A stretch of 64,000 nucleotides of DNA from Actinomycetota bacterium (GTDB taxonomy: Bacteria > Actinomycetota > Thermoleophilia > Miltoncostaeales > Miltoncostaeaceae), in assembly GCA_020636905.1 (NCBI GenBank), contig JACJWX010000008.1, positions 59,813-123,812 of the forward strand, in the 5' to 3' direction. Below the pieces are notes generated by a model, which searched no databases, was not told where the DNA came from, and saw nothing but the letters and a program-made list of their open reading frames with translations. Positions 1 through 10,741 of this stretch are shown one piece after another. Numbering within the stretch: the first letter of the stretch is position 1; each line of letters opens with the position of its first letter. The position numbers and the translations under genes are program-made.

Positions 1-718
1 GACCCAGCGTCTCGAGGTAGGCGTTGACGGCGTCGAACTGTTCGTCGGTGACCACGCGTGCCGGGAACAGCCCGCCCCCGTGGACGCCGCGGAAGTGCTC
101 CAGCTCCACGCCGCCGGCGAGCCGCGGACCGCGGGCGCCCTCGGCGAGATCGCCGTGGCAGGTGGCGCAGCCCAGGCCGTCGGCGCCGAACGCCTGCTTG
201 CCCGCGTCGACCACCGGGGTACCGGTCGCGAGCGCGACCGCGAGATCGCGGCTGCCGACGGCGGTCTGCGCACCCTGGCCCAGTGCGTCGACGCCAACCC
301 CGTGGGCGTAGGTCATCTTCCCGCCGAAGTAGCCCTGTCCGAGCACCGCGCCGGCGAGGAGCACCGCAACGACGACCACCGGGAGCGCGGGCGTGAACGT
401 CTGGCCGCGGCGCAGCCGCCGGAACCGTGTCCCGGCGGCGATCAGCAGGACGATGGCGATGGCGATGCCCAGGGAGAAGTGCACCGCGCCGATGGTGTTG
501 TCGCTGCCGCGAAGCTCGGTGAGGCTCTCCCCGCGGACGATCAGTCCCGTGATGCCGCTCGCCAGCATCCCCGCGACGGCGGCGCCGAGGACCCAGACCT
601 CGGAATGCGCCCACACGGTGATCCCCGCACGGCGGAGGATCAGCAACAGCGCGTACAGGGGAAGGGCGATGACGGCCAGGTGGGTCGTCGCCGCGTGCAG
701 TTCCGCCAGTCCGATCAC
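1..718 (-). CDS. Membrane-anchored cytochrome c (3' end cut by window edge)
   Basis: Read on the minus strand from a GTG at 718 to the window edge, so about 239 residues are visible and the C-terminus is missing. The N-terminal half has four hydrophobic segments (about residues 5-27, 36-60, 77-97 and 108-128). A periplasmic part follows with a single haem-c attachment site CATCH at residues 184-188 (155-169). The membrane part recalls small DUF2231-like domains, but I cannot name the family. It probably passes electrons to or from an exported redox partner; that is inference. No Shine-Dalgarno is seen before the GTG and no better in-frame start is nearby, so the start is tentative. The next gene lies on the same strand 65 bases upstream. 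Confidence 0.75.
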   Translation of the reverse strand, partial: MIGLAELHAATTHLAVIALPLYALLLILRRAGITVWAHSEVWVLGAAVAGMLASGITGLIVRGESLTELRGSDNTIGAVHFSLGIAIAIVLLIAAGTRFRRLRRGQTFTPALPVVVVAVLLAGAVLGQGYFGGKMTYAHGVGVDALGQGAQTAVGSRDLAVALATGTPVVDAGKQAFGADGLGCATCHGDLAEGARGPRLAGGVELEHFRGVHGGGLFPARVVTDEQFDAVNAYLETLG

Positions 719-783
719 GCGGGCATCGTAGCCCGAGTGTCCCGAATCGCAGCGGCTCGTCCGTCCGTCGCGCCGATCGCGGG

Positions 784-1491
784 TCAGCGCGGAGGGTGTT
801 CGGCCCCGCCGCCCTCCGGGTCGTCGCGGCGCAGCCGGTATCCGGCGCCGCGCACGGTCTCCAGCGTCGACCGGTCGAAGGGACGGTCGATCTTCTCGCG
901 CAGGTAGCGGATGTACACGTCGATCACGTTCGAGCGGTGTTCGTACCCCTCGTCCCAGGCCCCCTCCAGGATCTCGAGCCGCGTGAGCACCCGACCGGGG
1001 TTGCGCATGAACACTTCCAGGATCTGCAGCTCCTTGACCGAGAGGTCGATCATCGTTCCGGCGCGTGTCAGGGTCCCGGCTCGCGGGTCCAGCACGAGGT
1101 CGCCGACCACCAGCCGGTCGGGCGCCCGGTCGGGCGGCCGTCGGGCGAGGGCTCGCAGCCGGGCCACGAGCTCTCCGAAGTCGAACGGCTTCACCAGGTA
1201 GTCGTCGGCGCCGGTCTCCAGGCCGCTGATCCGATCCTGCACCGCATCTCGTGCGGTGAGCATCAGGATCGGTACCTGCACGTCGGCGTCCCTGAGTCGA
1301 CGGCAGGTCTCGAACCCGTCCATCCCGGGAAGGTTGACGTCGAGGCAGATCACGTCGTACGGGGTGGCCGCGGCCATCCAGAGCGCGTCCTCGCCCCGGG
1401 CCGCAGCGTCAGCGAGCAGGCCCTCGGCCCGGAGGCCGGACTGGATCAGCTCGGCCAGCGGGGGCTCGTCTTCGATCACGAGAACGCGCAT
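784..1491 (-). CDS. OmpR/PhoB-family response regulator, orphan
   Basis: Encodes 235 residues from ATG 1491. The receiver domain (about 1-115) carries the acidic pair E7-D8, the phospho-acceptor D51, T79 and K101 in the usual places. A winged-helix DNA-binding domain (about 130-225) ends in the typical 'VRGAGYRL' wing. Upstream in-frame starts exist but would add a proline-rich tail in front of the conserved first strand, so ATG 1491 is preferred. No histidine kinase lies beside it in the window; a partner could lie beyond position 1 or elsewhere. It is divergent from the small membrane protein at 1671, and a 23-bp inverted repeat sits between them, so it may control that operon (inference). 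Confidence 0.93.
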   Translation of the reverse strand: MRVLVIEDEPPLAELIQSGLRAEGLLADAAARGEDALWMAAATPYDVICLDVNLPGMDGFETCRRLRDADVQVPILMLTARDAVQDRISGLETGADDYLVKPFDFGELVARLRALARRPPDRAPDRLVVGDLVLDPRAGTLTRAGTMIDLSVKELQILEVFMRNPGRVLTRLEILEGAWDEGYEHRSNVIDVYIRYLREKIDRPFDRSTLETVRGAGYRLRRDDPEGGGAEHPPR

Positions 1492-1595
1492 GGCGACGCC
1501 CATGGTAGCCCGCCGTCGCCCGGGCGGTCCCTCGCCCGGCGCCACCGGGACCCCGGGGGGACTCATCCTGCGTTCATCTGCCTGGTCTGTCATCG

Positions 1596-1618
1596 AGTGG
1601 GCACGCGACGTGCCCACT
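1596..1618. promoter_or_regulatory. 10-bp perfect inverted repeat between divergent genes
   Basis: AGTGGGCACG and its exact reverse complement are separated by CGA (arms 1596-1605 and 1609-1618). The repeat lies between the response-regulator gene and the small membrane-protein gene, 43 bases before the latter's ribosome site. The genes diverge, so it cannot terminate either; an operator or 5'-leader hairpin is the likely role. Confidence 0.5.
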
Positions 1619-1670
1619 GTCGGCAACCCGTCCCCAGGCCGACCGGATCGATTCGACATCAAGGAGACCG

Positions 1671-1916
1671 ATGTTGTCCAACACACGCGTGCTGAACGCC
1701 CTGACGGCGCTGGCCGCCCTCGCCCTGGTGGTCCTGGCGGTGGTGTACTTCGCCGAGCCCGCGTCGAGCCTGCCGTCGTGGGTTCCCGGCCATGAGACGG
1801 GATCCGCGCATCACCACGTCAAGCACGGCATCGCGGCGGCGGTCGTCGCGCTCGGCCTGGGCGTGCTGGTGTGGTTCCGCACCGGTCCCCAGGCCCACGA
1901 GGTGGCCGGCCGGTGA
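1671..1916 (+). CDS. Small His-rich two-helix membrane protein
   Basis: Encodes 81 residues from ATG 1671, which has a strong ribosome site AAGGAGA at 1661-1667. Two hydrophobic helices (about 10-28 and 53-70) flank a loop containing H41, H47-H49 and H52, which could bind a metal. The family is not recognised; CbtB-type cobalt transporter subunits have a loosely similar size and His content, but no CbtA partner follows. Its stop overlaps the start of the UppP-like gene by four bases (GTGA), so the two proteins are probably translated together and may work together. Confidence 0.85.
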   Translation: MLSNTRVLNALTALAALALVVLAVVYFAEPASSLPSWVPGHETGSAHHHVKHGIAAAVVALGLGVLVWFRTGPQAHEVAGR

Positions 1917-2776
1917 AGATCGACTACTTCCAGAGCATCGTGCTCGGGACACTCCAGGGCGTCTCGGAGCTGTTCCCGATCTCCAGTCTCGGCCACAGCG
2001 TCGTGCTTCCCCACATGCTGGGCTGGGACATCCACCAGAACGACGAGTACTTCCTCTCGTTCCTCGTCGCCACACACCTCGCCACGGCGCTGGTCCTGTT
2101 CGGCTTCTTCTGGAACGACTGGATGCGCATCCTGGCGGGACTGGGGCGGAGTCTGCGCCACCGCGGCATCGCGCCCGACGACGCGGACGCGAAGCTGGGG
2201 TGGTTGCTGGTGGTGGGCACCATCCCCGCCGGACTCATCGGGTTGCTGCTCGAGCATTCGCTCCGCAACCTCTTCGCGTCTCCGCGTTCGGCTGCGTTCT
2301 TCCTGATGGTCAACGGGGTCCTGCTGCTGGGCGCCGAACGCCTGCGCCGGCGGGCCCCGGCACACGCCGACGGGGACCCGGACACCCGGATCGCGACCGA
2401 ACTGACGTGGCGGTCGGCGATCCTGGTGGGCACCGCTCAGGCCCTCGCCCTGATCCCGGGCATCAGCCGCTCCGGTGCGGCCATGGGCGGGGGACTCCGG
2501 GCGGGGTTGTCCCACGAGGACGCGGCGCGGTACGCATTCCTGCTGGCCACGCCGATCATCGGGGCCGCGGCGCTGCTCAAACTTCCGGACCTGTTCGGTT
2601 CCGCCGGCGACGGGGTGCGGGGGCCGGCCCTGGTGGGCGCCCTGTTCTCGGCCGTGTCGGCATACCTGGCCGTGCGGTTCCTGATGCGGTACCTGCGAAC
2701 GCACACGTTCACGCCCTTCGGCGTCTATTGCCTGGTGGCGGGCGGGATCGCCACCGTCGCGATCGCCGTGGGGTGA
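1913..2776 (+). CDS. uppP: Undecaprenyl-diphosphatase family protein (BacA/UppP-like), altered motif
   Basis: Encodes 287 residues from GTG 1913, which overlaps the previous stop. The family removes a phosphate from undecaprenyl diphosphate so the lipid carrier can be reused for envelope synthesis. Both family motifs are visible: a first motif at residues 15-28 ending in 'PISSLGH', and PGISRSG at 182-188. Around eight hydrophobic segments fit a polytopic membrane protein. In the first motif E. coli UppP has E17 and E21; here the first is Q15 and the second is kept as E19, while the serine (S25) and histidine (H28) are present. It may therefore be a specialised paralogue, not the housekeeping enzyme. 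It is paired with the small His-rich membrane protein. Confidence 0.85.
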   Translation: MKIDYFQSIVLGTLQGVSELFPISSLGHSVVLPHMLGWDIHQNDEYFLSFLVATHLATALVLFGFFWNDWMRILAGLGRSLRHRGIAPDDADAKLGWLLVVGTIPAGLIGLLLEHSLRNLFASPRSAAFFLMVNGVLLLGAERLRRRAPAHADGDPDTRIATELTWRSAILVGTAQALALIPGISRSGAAMGGGLRAGLSHEDAARYAFLLATPIIGAAALLKLPDLFGSAGDGVRGPALVGALFSAVSAYLAVRFLMRYLRTHTFTPFGVYCLVAGGIATVAIAVG

Positions 2777-2925
2777 GGCACGGTCCATCGCTCGTCACAC
2801 CGCTGACTCGACCGGGGAAACCACCCCGCCCCGCGCATCGCCTGGGGGCCGATGCGGATCAGCTCATGGCGGTGCCCGTCCCGGGGGGTCGGGTTCGGCC
2901 CGTATCGGCCGATAATCGAAAGTGC

Positions 2926-3870
2926 ATGCACACGCTGTCACGGACGACCAGCATGGGCTCCACGCCCGCTCCGCTCGACCACCCCGGATCGGTGGGCGTC
3001 GTGGCCGACCACCCGCCGGCCGCGGCGATGAGGCCCCGCAAGGTGACGGACACGACCCGGCGGCCGACGCCGGGCGACCCCGATCTCCGTGGCCACCGCG
3101 AACTCCGCCTCGTGCTGCTCGCGATACTCATGGTCAGCCTGGCGGCGGTTTGCGTGGCGCCCGTGCGGGCGATCCTGGCGGTGGTGCTCACCGCCGACGC
3201 CGGCGCCCTCGAAGGTCTCCTCGCGCCGCTCGGCGCCCTGGCGCCGCTCGCCCTCGTGGGACTGAACGTCGTGCAGGGGGTGCTCGCACCGATTCCCGGA
3301 ACCGCGCTCGTCTTCGTCTCCGGCGCACTCTTCGGGCCATGGCTGGGCTCCCTCGTCAACTGGGTCGGCGGCATCGCCGCCGCAACCGCCTGCTTCGCGA
3401 TCGCCAGGGTGCTGGGACGAGCGCGAGTCGCCCGCTGGGCCGAAACCACCGGGTGCGCCGGTCGCATGGCGGGGACGATCGAACACCTCGGGCGCTCACC
3501 GTCGGCCGGGATGGTCGTGGCGCTCGCTCGCGCGGTTCCCGGCTCGCCGTTCGACCTCGTCTCCTATGGCGCGGGGCTCAGCAGCATCGGCTTCTGGCCG
3601 TTCCTCTGGGGCACCGCGGTCGGCAGCGCACCGCACGCCATCGCCTACGCGGTACTCGGCGCCTCGCTGAAGGTGCCGATCTGGATGGGCGTGCTGGCGA
3701 CCCTCGCGCTGGGGGCCGCGTTCGGGCTCGTGGTCACGGTGTCCCGCATGCTCAAGGGGCGCCTGGCCGGCAACCGGCAGCCGGACCTGGTCGTGCCCCA
3801 GCCGTCTCCCCTGGTGGGACTGGAACCCGCGCTCACGGCCGCGGCGGTCCGGACCGCGGCGACCGCCTGA
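2926..3870 (+). CDS. VTT-domain membrane protein (TVP38/TMEM64, DedA superfamily)
   Basis: Encodes 314 residues from ATG 2926. About 60 polar, proline-rich residues precede the first hydrophobic segment (about 64-86). The VTT core follows, with the loop 'IPGTALVFVSGALFGPWLG' and the signature 'ARAVPGSPFDLVSYGAG', in which Arg and Pro residues form a re-entrant loop. DedA/VTT proteins move lipids or couple lipid handling to the membrane potential. Some DedA proteins recycle undecaprenyl phosphate, which would fit the UppP-like gene 150 bases upstream, but this is the TVP38 branch, so that link is inference. A GATAAT box at 2911-2916 could be the -10 of its own promoter. Confidence 0.88.
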   Translation: MHTLSRTTSMGSTPAPLDHPGSVGVVADHPPAAAMRPRKVTDTTRRPTPGDPDLRGHRELRLVLLAILMVSLAAVCVAPVRAILAVVLTADAGALEGLLAPLGALAPLALVGLNVVQGVLAPIPGTALVFVSGALFGPWLGSLVNWVGGIAAATACFAIARVLGRARVARWAETTGCAGRMAGTIEHLGRSPSAGMVVALARAVPGSPFDLVSYGAGLSSIGFWPFLWGTAVGSAPHAIAYAVLGASLKVPIWMGVLATLALGAAFGLVVTVSRMLKGRLAGNRQPDLVVPQPSPLVGLEPALTAAAVRTAATA

Positions 3871-3876
3871 CCTCGC

Positions 3877-4698
3877 TCAGCGGGCGAAGCTGTCCAGGAA
3901 CGCCTGGACCTCCCCCGGGGACGCCAGCACGAACGTGGCCGAGGTGGGCCGGCCTCCGACCTCGGGATCGGTGGCACGGCCGACGAAGATCCCGATGCCT
4001 CGATCGGCGATCGCGGAGAACGCGTACTCGTCGGTGACGTCGTCCCCCAGGAAGATCGGCACGACGTCCGGGCGGTCCAGGCCGAGCACCTCGAGCAGGT
4101 AGAGCACCGCGGAGCCCTTGTTCCACTCCACGTTGGGCAGCACCTCGTACACCATCTTCCCGGGCGTGATCCGGAGCCGGTCCGGGCCCTCGGTGACCAC
4201 CTGCTCCACCGCGGCCGCCACACGGGGCCGATCCTCGACCGAGACCAGGCGGTAGTGGACTCCGACCGACGCCCGCTTCGGTTCGATCAGGACCCCCTCG
4301 ACGGTTCCGATCTCCTCGGTGAGGCGGTCGGTCACCTCGCCGATGATCTCCTCGAAGTCGTCCGAGCGGGGATGCTCGATCTCTCCCTGGTCGGGCGTCC
4401 AGATGTCGAACCCGTGGCTGCCGGCGACGGCGAGATCGTGCACGCCCATCAGGAGCTGCACCATCTGGAGGTCGCGTCCGCTCACCACGCACACGCTGCA
4501 GCGGGACGCCAGGTCACGAACCACGGTGCGCATCCCCTCGGAGATCGTGGCGTCCTCGGGCCGGTCGATGATCGGCGTCAGCACGCCGTCGTAGTCGAGG
4601 AACACCGCCGGTTTGCGATCGCCGATGCGGGCGACGAACTCGGACATGCTGCCGAGGGCGTTCGGAAGCTGGTCGATTGGTGTCAGCGATGAGGGCAC
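3877..4698 (-). CDS. otsB: Trehalose-6-phosphate phosphatase
   Basis: Encodes 273 residues. GTG 4698 is chosen because GGAGG at 4704-4708 lies five bases before it; the reading frame is open further upstream but without such a site. It is a HAD-superfamily phosphatase releasing trehalose from trehalose-6-phosphate. HAD motif I is DYDGVLTP with nucleophile D35 and acid D37, motif II is in 'VVSGRD', and motif IV is GDDVTDEYAF beginning at residue 218. The cap domain carries the usual 'VEGVLIEPKRASVGVHYR' segment. No OtsA lies nearby. It is convergent with the VTT gene, with six bases between the two stops. Confidence 0.94.
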   Translation of the reverse strand: MPSSLTPIDQLPNALGSMSEFVARIGDRKPAVFLDYDGVLTPIIDRPEDATISEGMRTVVRDLASRCSVCVVSGRDLQMVQLLMGVHDLAVAGSHGFDIWTPDQGEIEHPRSDDFEEIIGEVTDRLTEEIGTVEGVLIEPKRASVGVHYRLVSVEDRPRVAAAVEQVVTEGPDRLRITPGKMVYEVLPNVEWNKGSAVLYLLEVLGLDRPDVVPIFLGDDVTDEYAFSAIADRGIGIFVGRATDPEVGGRPTSATFVLASPGEVQAFLDSFAR

Positions 4699-4771
4699 GG
4701 CAGCCTCCGAGTGGCATTCCTTGGATGGGCGATGCGGATCAGTCTGCGGATGGGCCCGCGGAGGGTCAAGC

Positions 4772-4804
4772 CCGGGTGTGCGGCTGCGGACGCCGCACAC
4801 CCGG
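4772..4804 (-). terminator. 12-bp hairpin after the MbnH-type gene
   Basis: CCGGGTGTGCGG and its exact complement flank a nine-base loop. It begins six bases past the stop of the haem enzyme gene on the minus strand. No T-run follows, as is usual in GC-rich actinobacteria. Confidence 0.6.
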
Positions 4805-4809
4805 ATGCA

Positions 4810-6060
4810 CTAACGCTTCGCCGCAGCCGCTCTCCGGGCTCGCGCGCGCTGTGCGGCGAACGGGTCCGACAGTGCCTTCGCACGGAGGAAGCTCCGGTCG
4901 GTGAGCGTCTTCAGGAACATGACCAGATCGGTCTTCTCCTGCTCCGAGAGGTCGATGCCCACGGTCAGGTCGCTCCGCAGTGGACTGGCGCGACCGTCGC
5001 CGGCGAGCGGCCCGTCGGCGATCACCCGTCCGCCCGCGGCGTAGAAATCGACCACCGAACGAAGTGTCGGGAGGCTCCCGTCATGCATGTACGGCTTGGT
5101 GACCGCGATGTTCCGAAGGGTGGGCGCCCGGAACTTGCCCATGTCATCGGGCCGGCCCGTCAGCTCGAAGACGCCACGGTTGGGCTCCGGGAACGCCCCG
5201 GTGCCGCCGATGTTGAACAGCCCCGTGTTGTGGAAGCTGATCTCGGGTGTCGGGCCACCCTTGTAGACGACCTGATCGGTGAAGTTGAAGTTGCCATGGC
5301 AGTGGTGGCACTCCGCCCGTTCACCGAAGAACAGGGACATGCCGCGCTGCTCGGACGCGGTCATCGTGGCGGCACCGCGGAGCCAGCGGTCGTACTTGCT
5401 GTTCCCCGAGATGAGGGTCCGCTGGAACGACGCGATCGCGCGGATGATGTTGCCGTACCCGATCGGCTGCGCCTGGTTCGGGAACGCCCGTTTGAACATG
5501 ACCCGGTACTGCTTGACGCGCCGGAACCGCGCGAGCACCTTCGCCTTGTTCCGATCGTTGAGCCCCATCTCGACCGGGTTGTCGCCGAACAGGGGAACCT
5601 CCATCTGCTTCTCGAGCCGCGTGAGTCCCGGGTTCGCCCAGGTCAGCACGCCGTGGTAGGCCACGTTGGTGAGCGTCTGGCTGCTGCGCGGGTGGAGTTC
5701 GCCGGTGGACCCAATGGCTCTCGGGAGTCCGTCCGTGAAGGCCTTCTTCTGCAGGTGGCAGCTGCTGCAGGACTGTTTGCCGTTTCCGGAGAGTCGCGCG
5801 TCGTAGAACAGGAAGCGGCCCAGGGTGACCTTCGGCTGGGTCATCGGGTTGTTGGCGGGTACTCGCGGCTCGGGGAGGTTGGCGGGAAGCGTCCATTGGT
5901 ATCCGCCCTTCTTCGCCTTCGCCGCGCTCGCGTTGACATCGCCTCCGAAGATGACGATGGCGAACGCGCCGGCGACGACGGCGAGCACGGTGACGCCGCG
6001 CAGGAGACCCCACGGCCGTGGCCGCGGGGTCCCCGACGGGTGTCGGGGACCCCGACCCAC
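4810..6060 (-). CDS. Di-haem peroxidase-like enzyme, MauG/MbnH type
   Basis: Encodes about 416 residues. The start (GTG 6060) is two bases past the upstream stop and has no clear ribosome site, so it is uncertain. A membrane or signal segment spans about 18-40. Two haem-c sites are present: CSSCH at 98-102 and CHHCH at 251-255. The C-terminal half has the bacterial cytochrome-c-peroxidase/MauG signature 'FRAPTLRNIAVTKPYMHDG'. Family knowledge: enzymes encoded beside a four-Cys MbnP-type protein (the 'metallo-mystery pair') oxidise a tryptophan of that partner, turning it into a kynurenine-containing copper site. The four-Cys partner is the gene immediately upstream here, which strongly supports this assignment over an ordinary peroxidase. 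Confidence 0.88.
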   Translation of the reverse strand: MGRGPRHPSGTPRPRPWGLLRGVTVLAVVAGAFAIVIFGGDVNASAAKAKKGGYQWTLPANLPEPRVPANNPMTQPKVTLGRFLFYDARLSGNGKQSCSSCHLQKKAFTDGLPRAIGSTGELHPRSSQTLTNVAYHGVLTWANPGLTRLEKQMEVPLFGDNPVEMGLNDRNKAKVLARFRRVKQYRVMFKRAFPNQAQPIGYGNIIRAIASFQRTLISGNSKYDRWLRGAATMTASEQRGMSLFFGERAECHHCHGNFNFTDQVVYKGGPTPEISFHNTGLFNIGGTGAFPEPNRGVFELTGRPDDMGKFRAPTLRNIAVTKPYMHDGSLPTLRSVVDFYAAGGRVIADGPLAGDGRASPLRSDLTVGIDLSEQEKTDLVMFLKTLTDRSFLRAKALSDPFAAQRARARRAAAAKR

Positions 6061-6062
6061 GA

Positions 6063-6995
6063 CTACTTGGCCGCCGCGCGGAACACGGTCTGCTGCACGC
6101 CGAGACCGCTGGTCCCGGTCCCGAGCCCGCTGCTGAGCCAGTTGATGTCCATCGCCTCGAAGACCGCCTCACATTCGGGGTCGGTCGGACCGGACATGCA
6201 CCCGCTGGCACCGGCCCTGTTCTGGGTGACGTCATTGCCGCGCAGCAGCTGCTGAACGTCGATGAGTACCTTCTGCTTCACGGGGTTGAACCGCTGGAGC
6301 ATGATCGACATCCGGTTGCTGTTCATGCAGTTCACGGCTTCGCCGCCCGCCGGATTGCCGAAGCAGCCGGTGCTGCCGAGGTGCACGTTGAACGTCTTCA
6401 TGGGCCAGGTGCCCGTGGCCCCGTCCGGATCGGTGACCTCGATCTTCGCGAACTTGCGTCCCGTCTGCCACGACCAGGTCATCGACGCGAGGTTGAACGG
6501 CGCCGGCGCGGTGACGGTGTCCGTGTGGTTGAGCGGATGGGGCACACCCATGTACATCCGTGCGCCCACGTACGTCCCGCGCTTCACGCGACCGACGATG
6601 ACGCTGTTGGTACCGGCGTCGCCCTGGCACATCCCGGTGGCGTTCTCCAGATCGATCAGCGTCGTCCGGTTGCCGCCCTGGGTGTAGTTGTAGGTGTCGT
6701 CCTTGAGCAGCTTCAGCGGTGCGGTGGTGCCGTTGGCGCGCATCATGCGGACATTGGAGATGTAGAAGCGCAGGTCCTTGAGTTGCGCGGTGGCATTGGT
6801 GGTTCCCAGGCCGGTGATCGGCGTTCCACACGTGACCGGGGTGGTCCCGGACACGGCCTGGAAGTTGATCCTGACGACCTGTGTGGCCGGCTTGGCCTGC
6901 TTGGCCTTCGCGGGGGCGGCAACGGCGGCCGAAGCGCCGAGCGATGCGGTTGCGGCCACGGCGAGCGCGAGCGCGCGGAAACGAACTGAACCCAT
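6063..6995 (-). CDS. MbnP-family four-Cys metal-binding protein
   Basis: Encodes 310 residues from ATG 6995, preceded by GGAGG eight bases upstream. A signal peptide covers about residues 1-27 (cleavage near 'AVAAPAK'). The mature part is a beta-rich exported domain with the family marks: C56, C123, C211 (in 'HLGSTGC') and C223, plus 'MTWSWQTGRKF' with W174 and W176. In characterised MbnP proteins a tryptophan is converted to kynurenine by the partner di-haem enzyme and helps bind copper; either W174 or W176 is the likely target here (inference). Two further Cys, C266 and C275, could form a disulphide. It is directly followed by the MbnH-type enzyme gene, in one operon. Confidence 0.9.
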   Translation of the reverse strand: MGSVRFRALALAVAATASLGASAAVAAPAKAKQAKPATQVVRINFQAVSGTTPVTCGTPITGLGTTNATAQLKDLRFYISNVRMMRANGTTAPLKLLKDDTYNYTQGGNRTTLIDLENATGMCQGDAGTNSVIVGRVKRGTYVGARMYMGVPHPLNHTDTVTAPAPFNLASMTWSWQTGRKFAKIEVTDPDGATGTWPMKTFNVHLGSTGCFGNPAGGEAVNCMNSNRMSIMLQRFNPVKQKVLIDVQQLLRGNDVTQNRAGASGCMSGPTDPECEAVFEAMDINWLSSGLGTGTSGLGVQQTVFRAAAK

Positions 6996-7101
6996 GAAGT
7001 GGTCCTCCGAAGTGGTTGCCCGGGACGATCCCGGGAATGGCGCACGCGGCGCGTGCGATGGCGGGAGAGGCCCCCCACTCCGGAGAATCAGGTGGTCGGG
7101 C

Positions 7102-7686
7102 TCAGGCGAGCGCCGGAAGACCGTTCCCGGGTGCGCGGGGGGACTCGCCGGTCGGCGGTCCCCGCGCGGAAAGGGTCGACGCCCGCCGGGCGAGCGCGGG
7201 CCGGCGCACCTCGAGACCGAGGATGTGCGCATGGCGCGGCGTTCCCGCCACATCCGTCGCGCCGCCGGCGAGGGCGTGTACCACGGCGACCGCCCGCTCC
7301 AGGATCCGCTGCCCCCAGCAGAGCGGGACCAGCAGCGCCAGGGCCACGACGGCGTGTGCGGCCACCGCCGAAGCGGTGATCAGCTCATGCCCGGGATGTG
7401 CCAGGAGGCCGAACGCCCAGGGAACCCGGTGCAGCAGCAGGTGCATCGCGGCCTGGGTCAGAAGCAGGACGCCAAGTGTGGCGGCCGGCGACCAGGCGGC
7501 GAAGGTCGGCTTCGTGCGGCGGCCCGAGAGCATGATGAACACGCCGAGCAACCCGCACCACAGCACCGGGGCGACGGGCAGGACCCGCAGCCCTTCGCCG
7601 CTCATCAGGTGGCCCGTGAGGGTCGCGGCGAAGGCCGCGCTGACGAGCGCACTGCGTCGTGCCAGTGATGCGGTGAAGGCGTTCAT
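7102..7686 (-). CDS. Polytopic membrane protein upstream of the MbnP/MbnH pair
   Basis: Encodes 194 residues from ATG 7686. Four or five hydrophobic helices span about 10-140, followed by a basic, proline-rich cytoplasmic tail. Histidines cluster at helix ends ('MHLLLHR', 'HPGHELI', 'AAHAVVALAL'), which would suit metal or haem contact, but no named motif is recognised. It is on the same strand as the MbnP and MbnH genes with 106 bases before MbnP, so it is probably co-transcribed and may serve in metal export or insertion. That role is inferred from position only. Confidence 0.75.
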   Translation of the reverse strand: MNAFTASLARRSALVSAAFAATLTGHLMSGEGLRVLPVAPVLWCGLLGVFIMLSGRRTKPTFAAWSPAATLGVLLLTQAAMHLLLHRVPWAFGLLAHPGHELITASAVAAHAVVALALLVPLCWGQRILERAVAVVHALAGGATDVAGTPRHAHILGLEVRRPALARRASTLSARGPPTGESPRAPGNGLPALA

Positions 7687-7697
7687 CGGTCACCGGC

Positions 7698-7703
7698 AGT
7701 GTA
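7698..7703 (-). promoter_or_regulatory. Possible -10 box for the MbnP/MbnH operon
   Basis: TACACT on the minus strand ends 11 bases before ATG 7686, matching the TANNNT pattern common in actinobacteria. No convincing -35 was found, so this is only a candidate. Confidence 0.35.
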
Positions 7704-7981
7704 TTTCGGTGGATCGGAAACGCCAGCCCCGGACCTTCAGACCGGGATGAACGACCCTCCGGAGCGTCGTCGTTCACAATGGACCCGTCGGACCATTGAC
7801 GTTGGGCGACCGCGGCACCAGCCGGCCGGATCGCCCGCACGGGGCAGTGCTCCCGTGCGTCGGCTCAGTTCGCGCGGTGTAACGCCGATTTCGAATCCGA
7901 CGTCGGCCCGGCGTCGCCGGAGCGCGTGAGAGTAGGCTCGGCGCTCAGGTTTGGACCCCCCACCTGGAGGAGACCCGCATC

Positions 7982-10728
<2,747 letters not shown>

Positions 10729-10741
<13 letters not shown>

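Noticed and set aside
80..907. Plus-strand open frames at the left edge
   Set aside because: The minus strand here encodes a membrane cytochrome c with a haem site and normal helices; the plus-strand translation has no recognisable structure.
2904..2913. Palindrome ATCGGCCGAT before the VTT gene
   Set aside because: A 10-base palindrome of this composition is expected by chance in GC-rich DNA; no second copy or matching regulator supports it.
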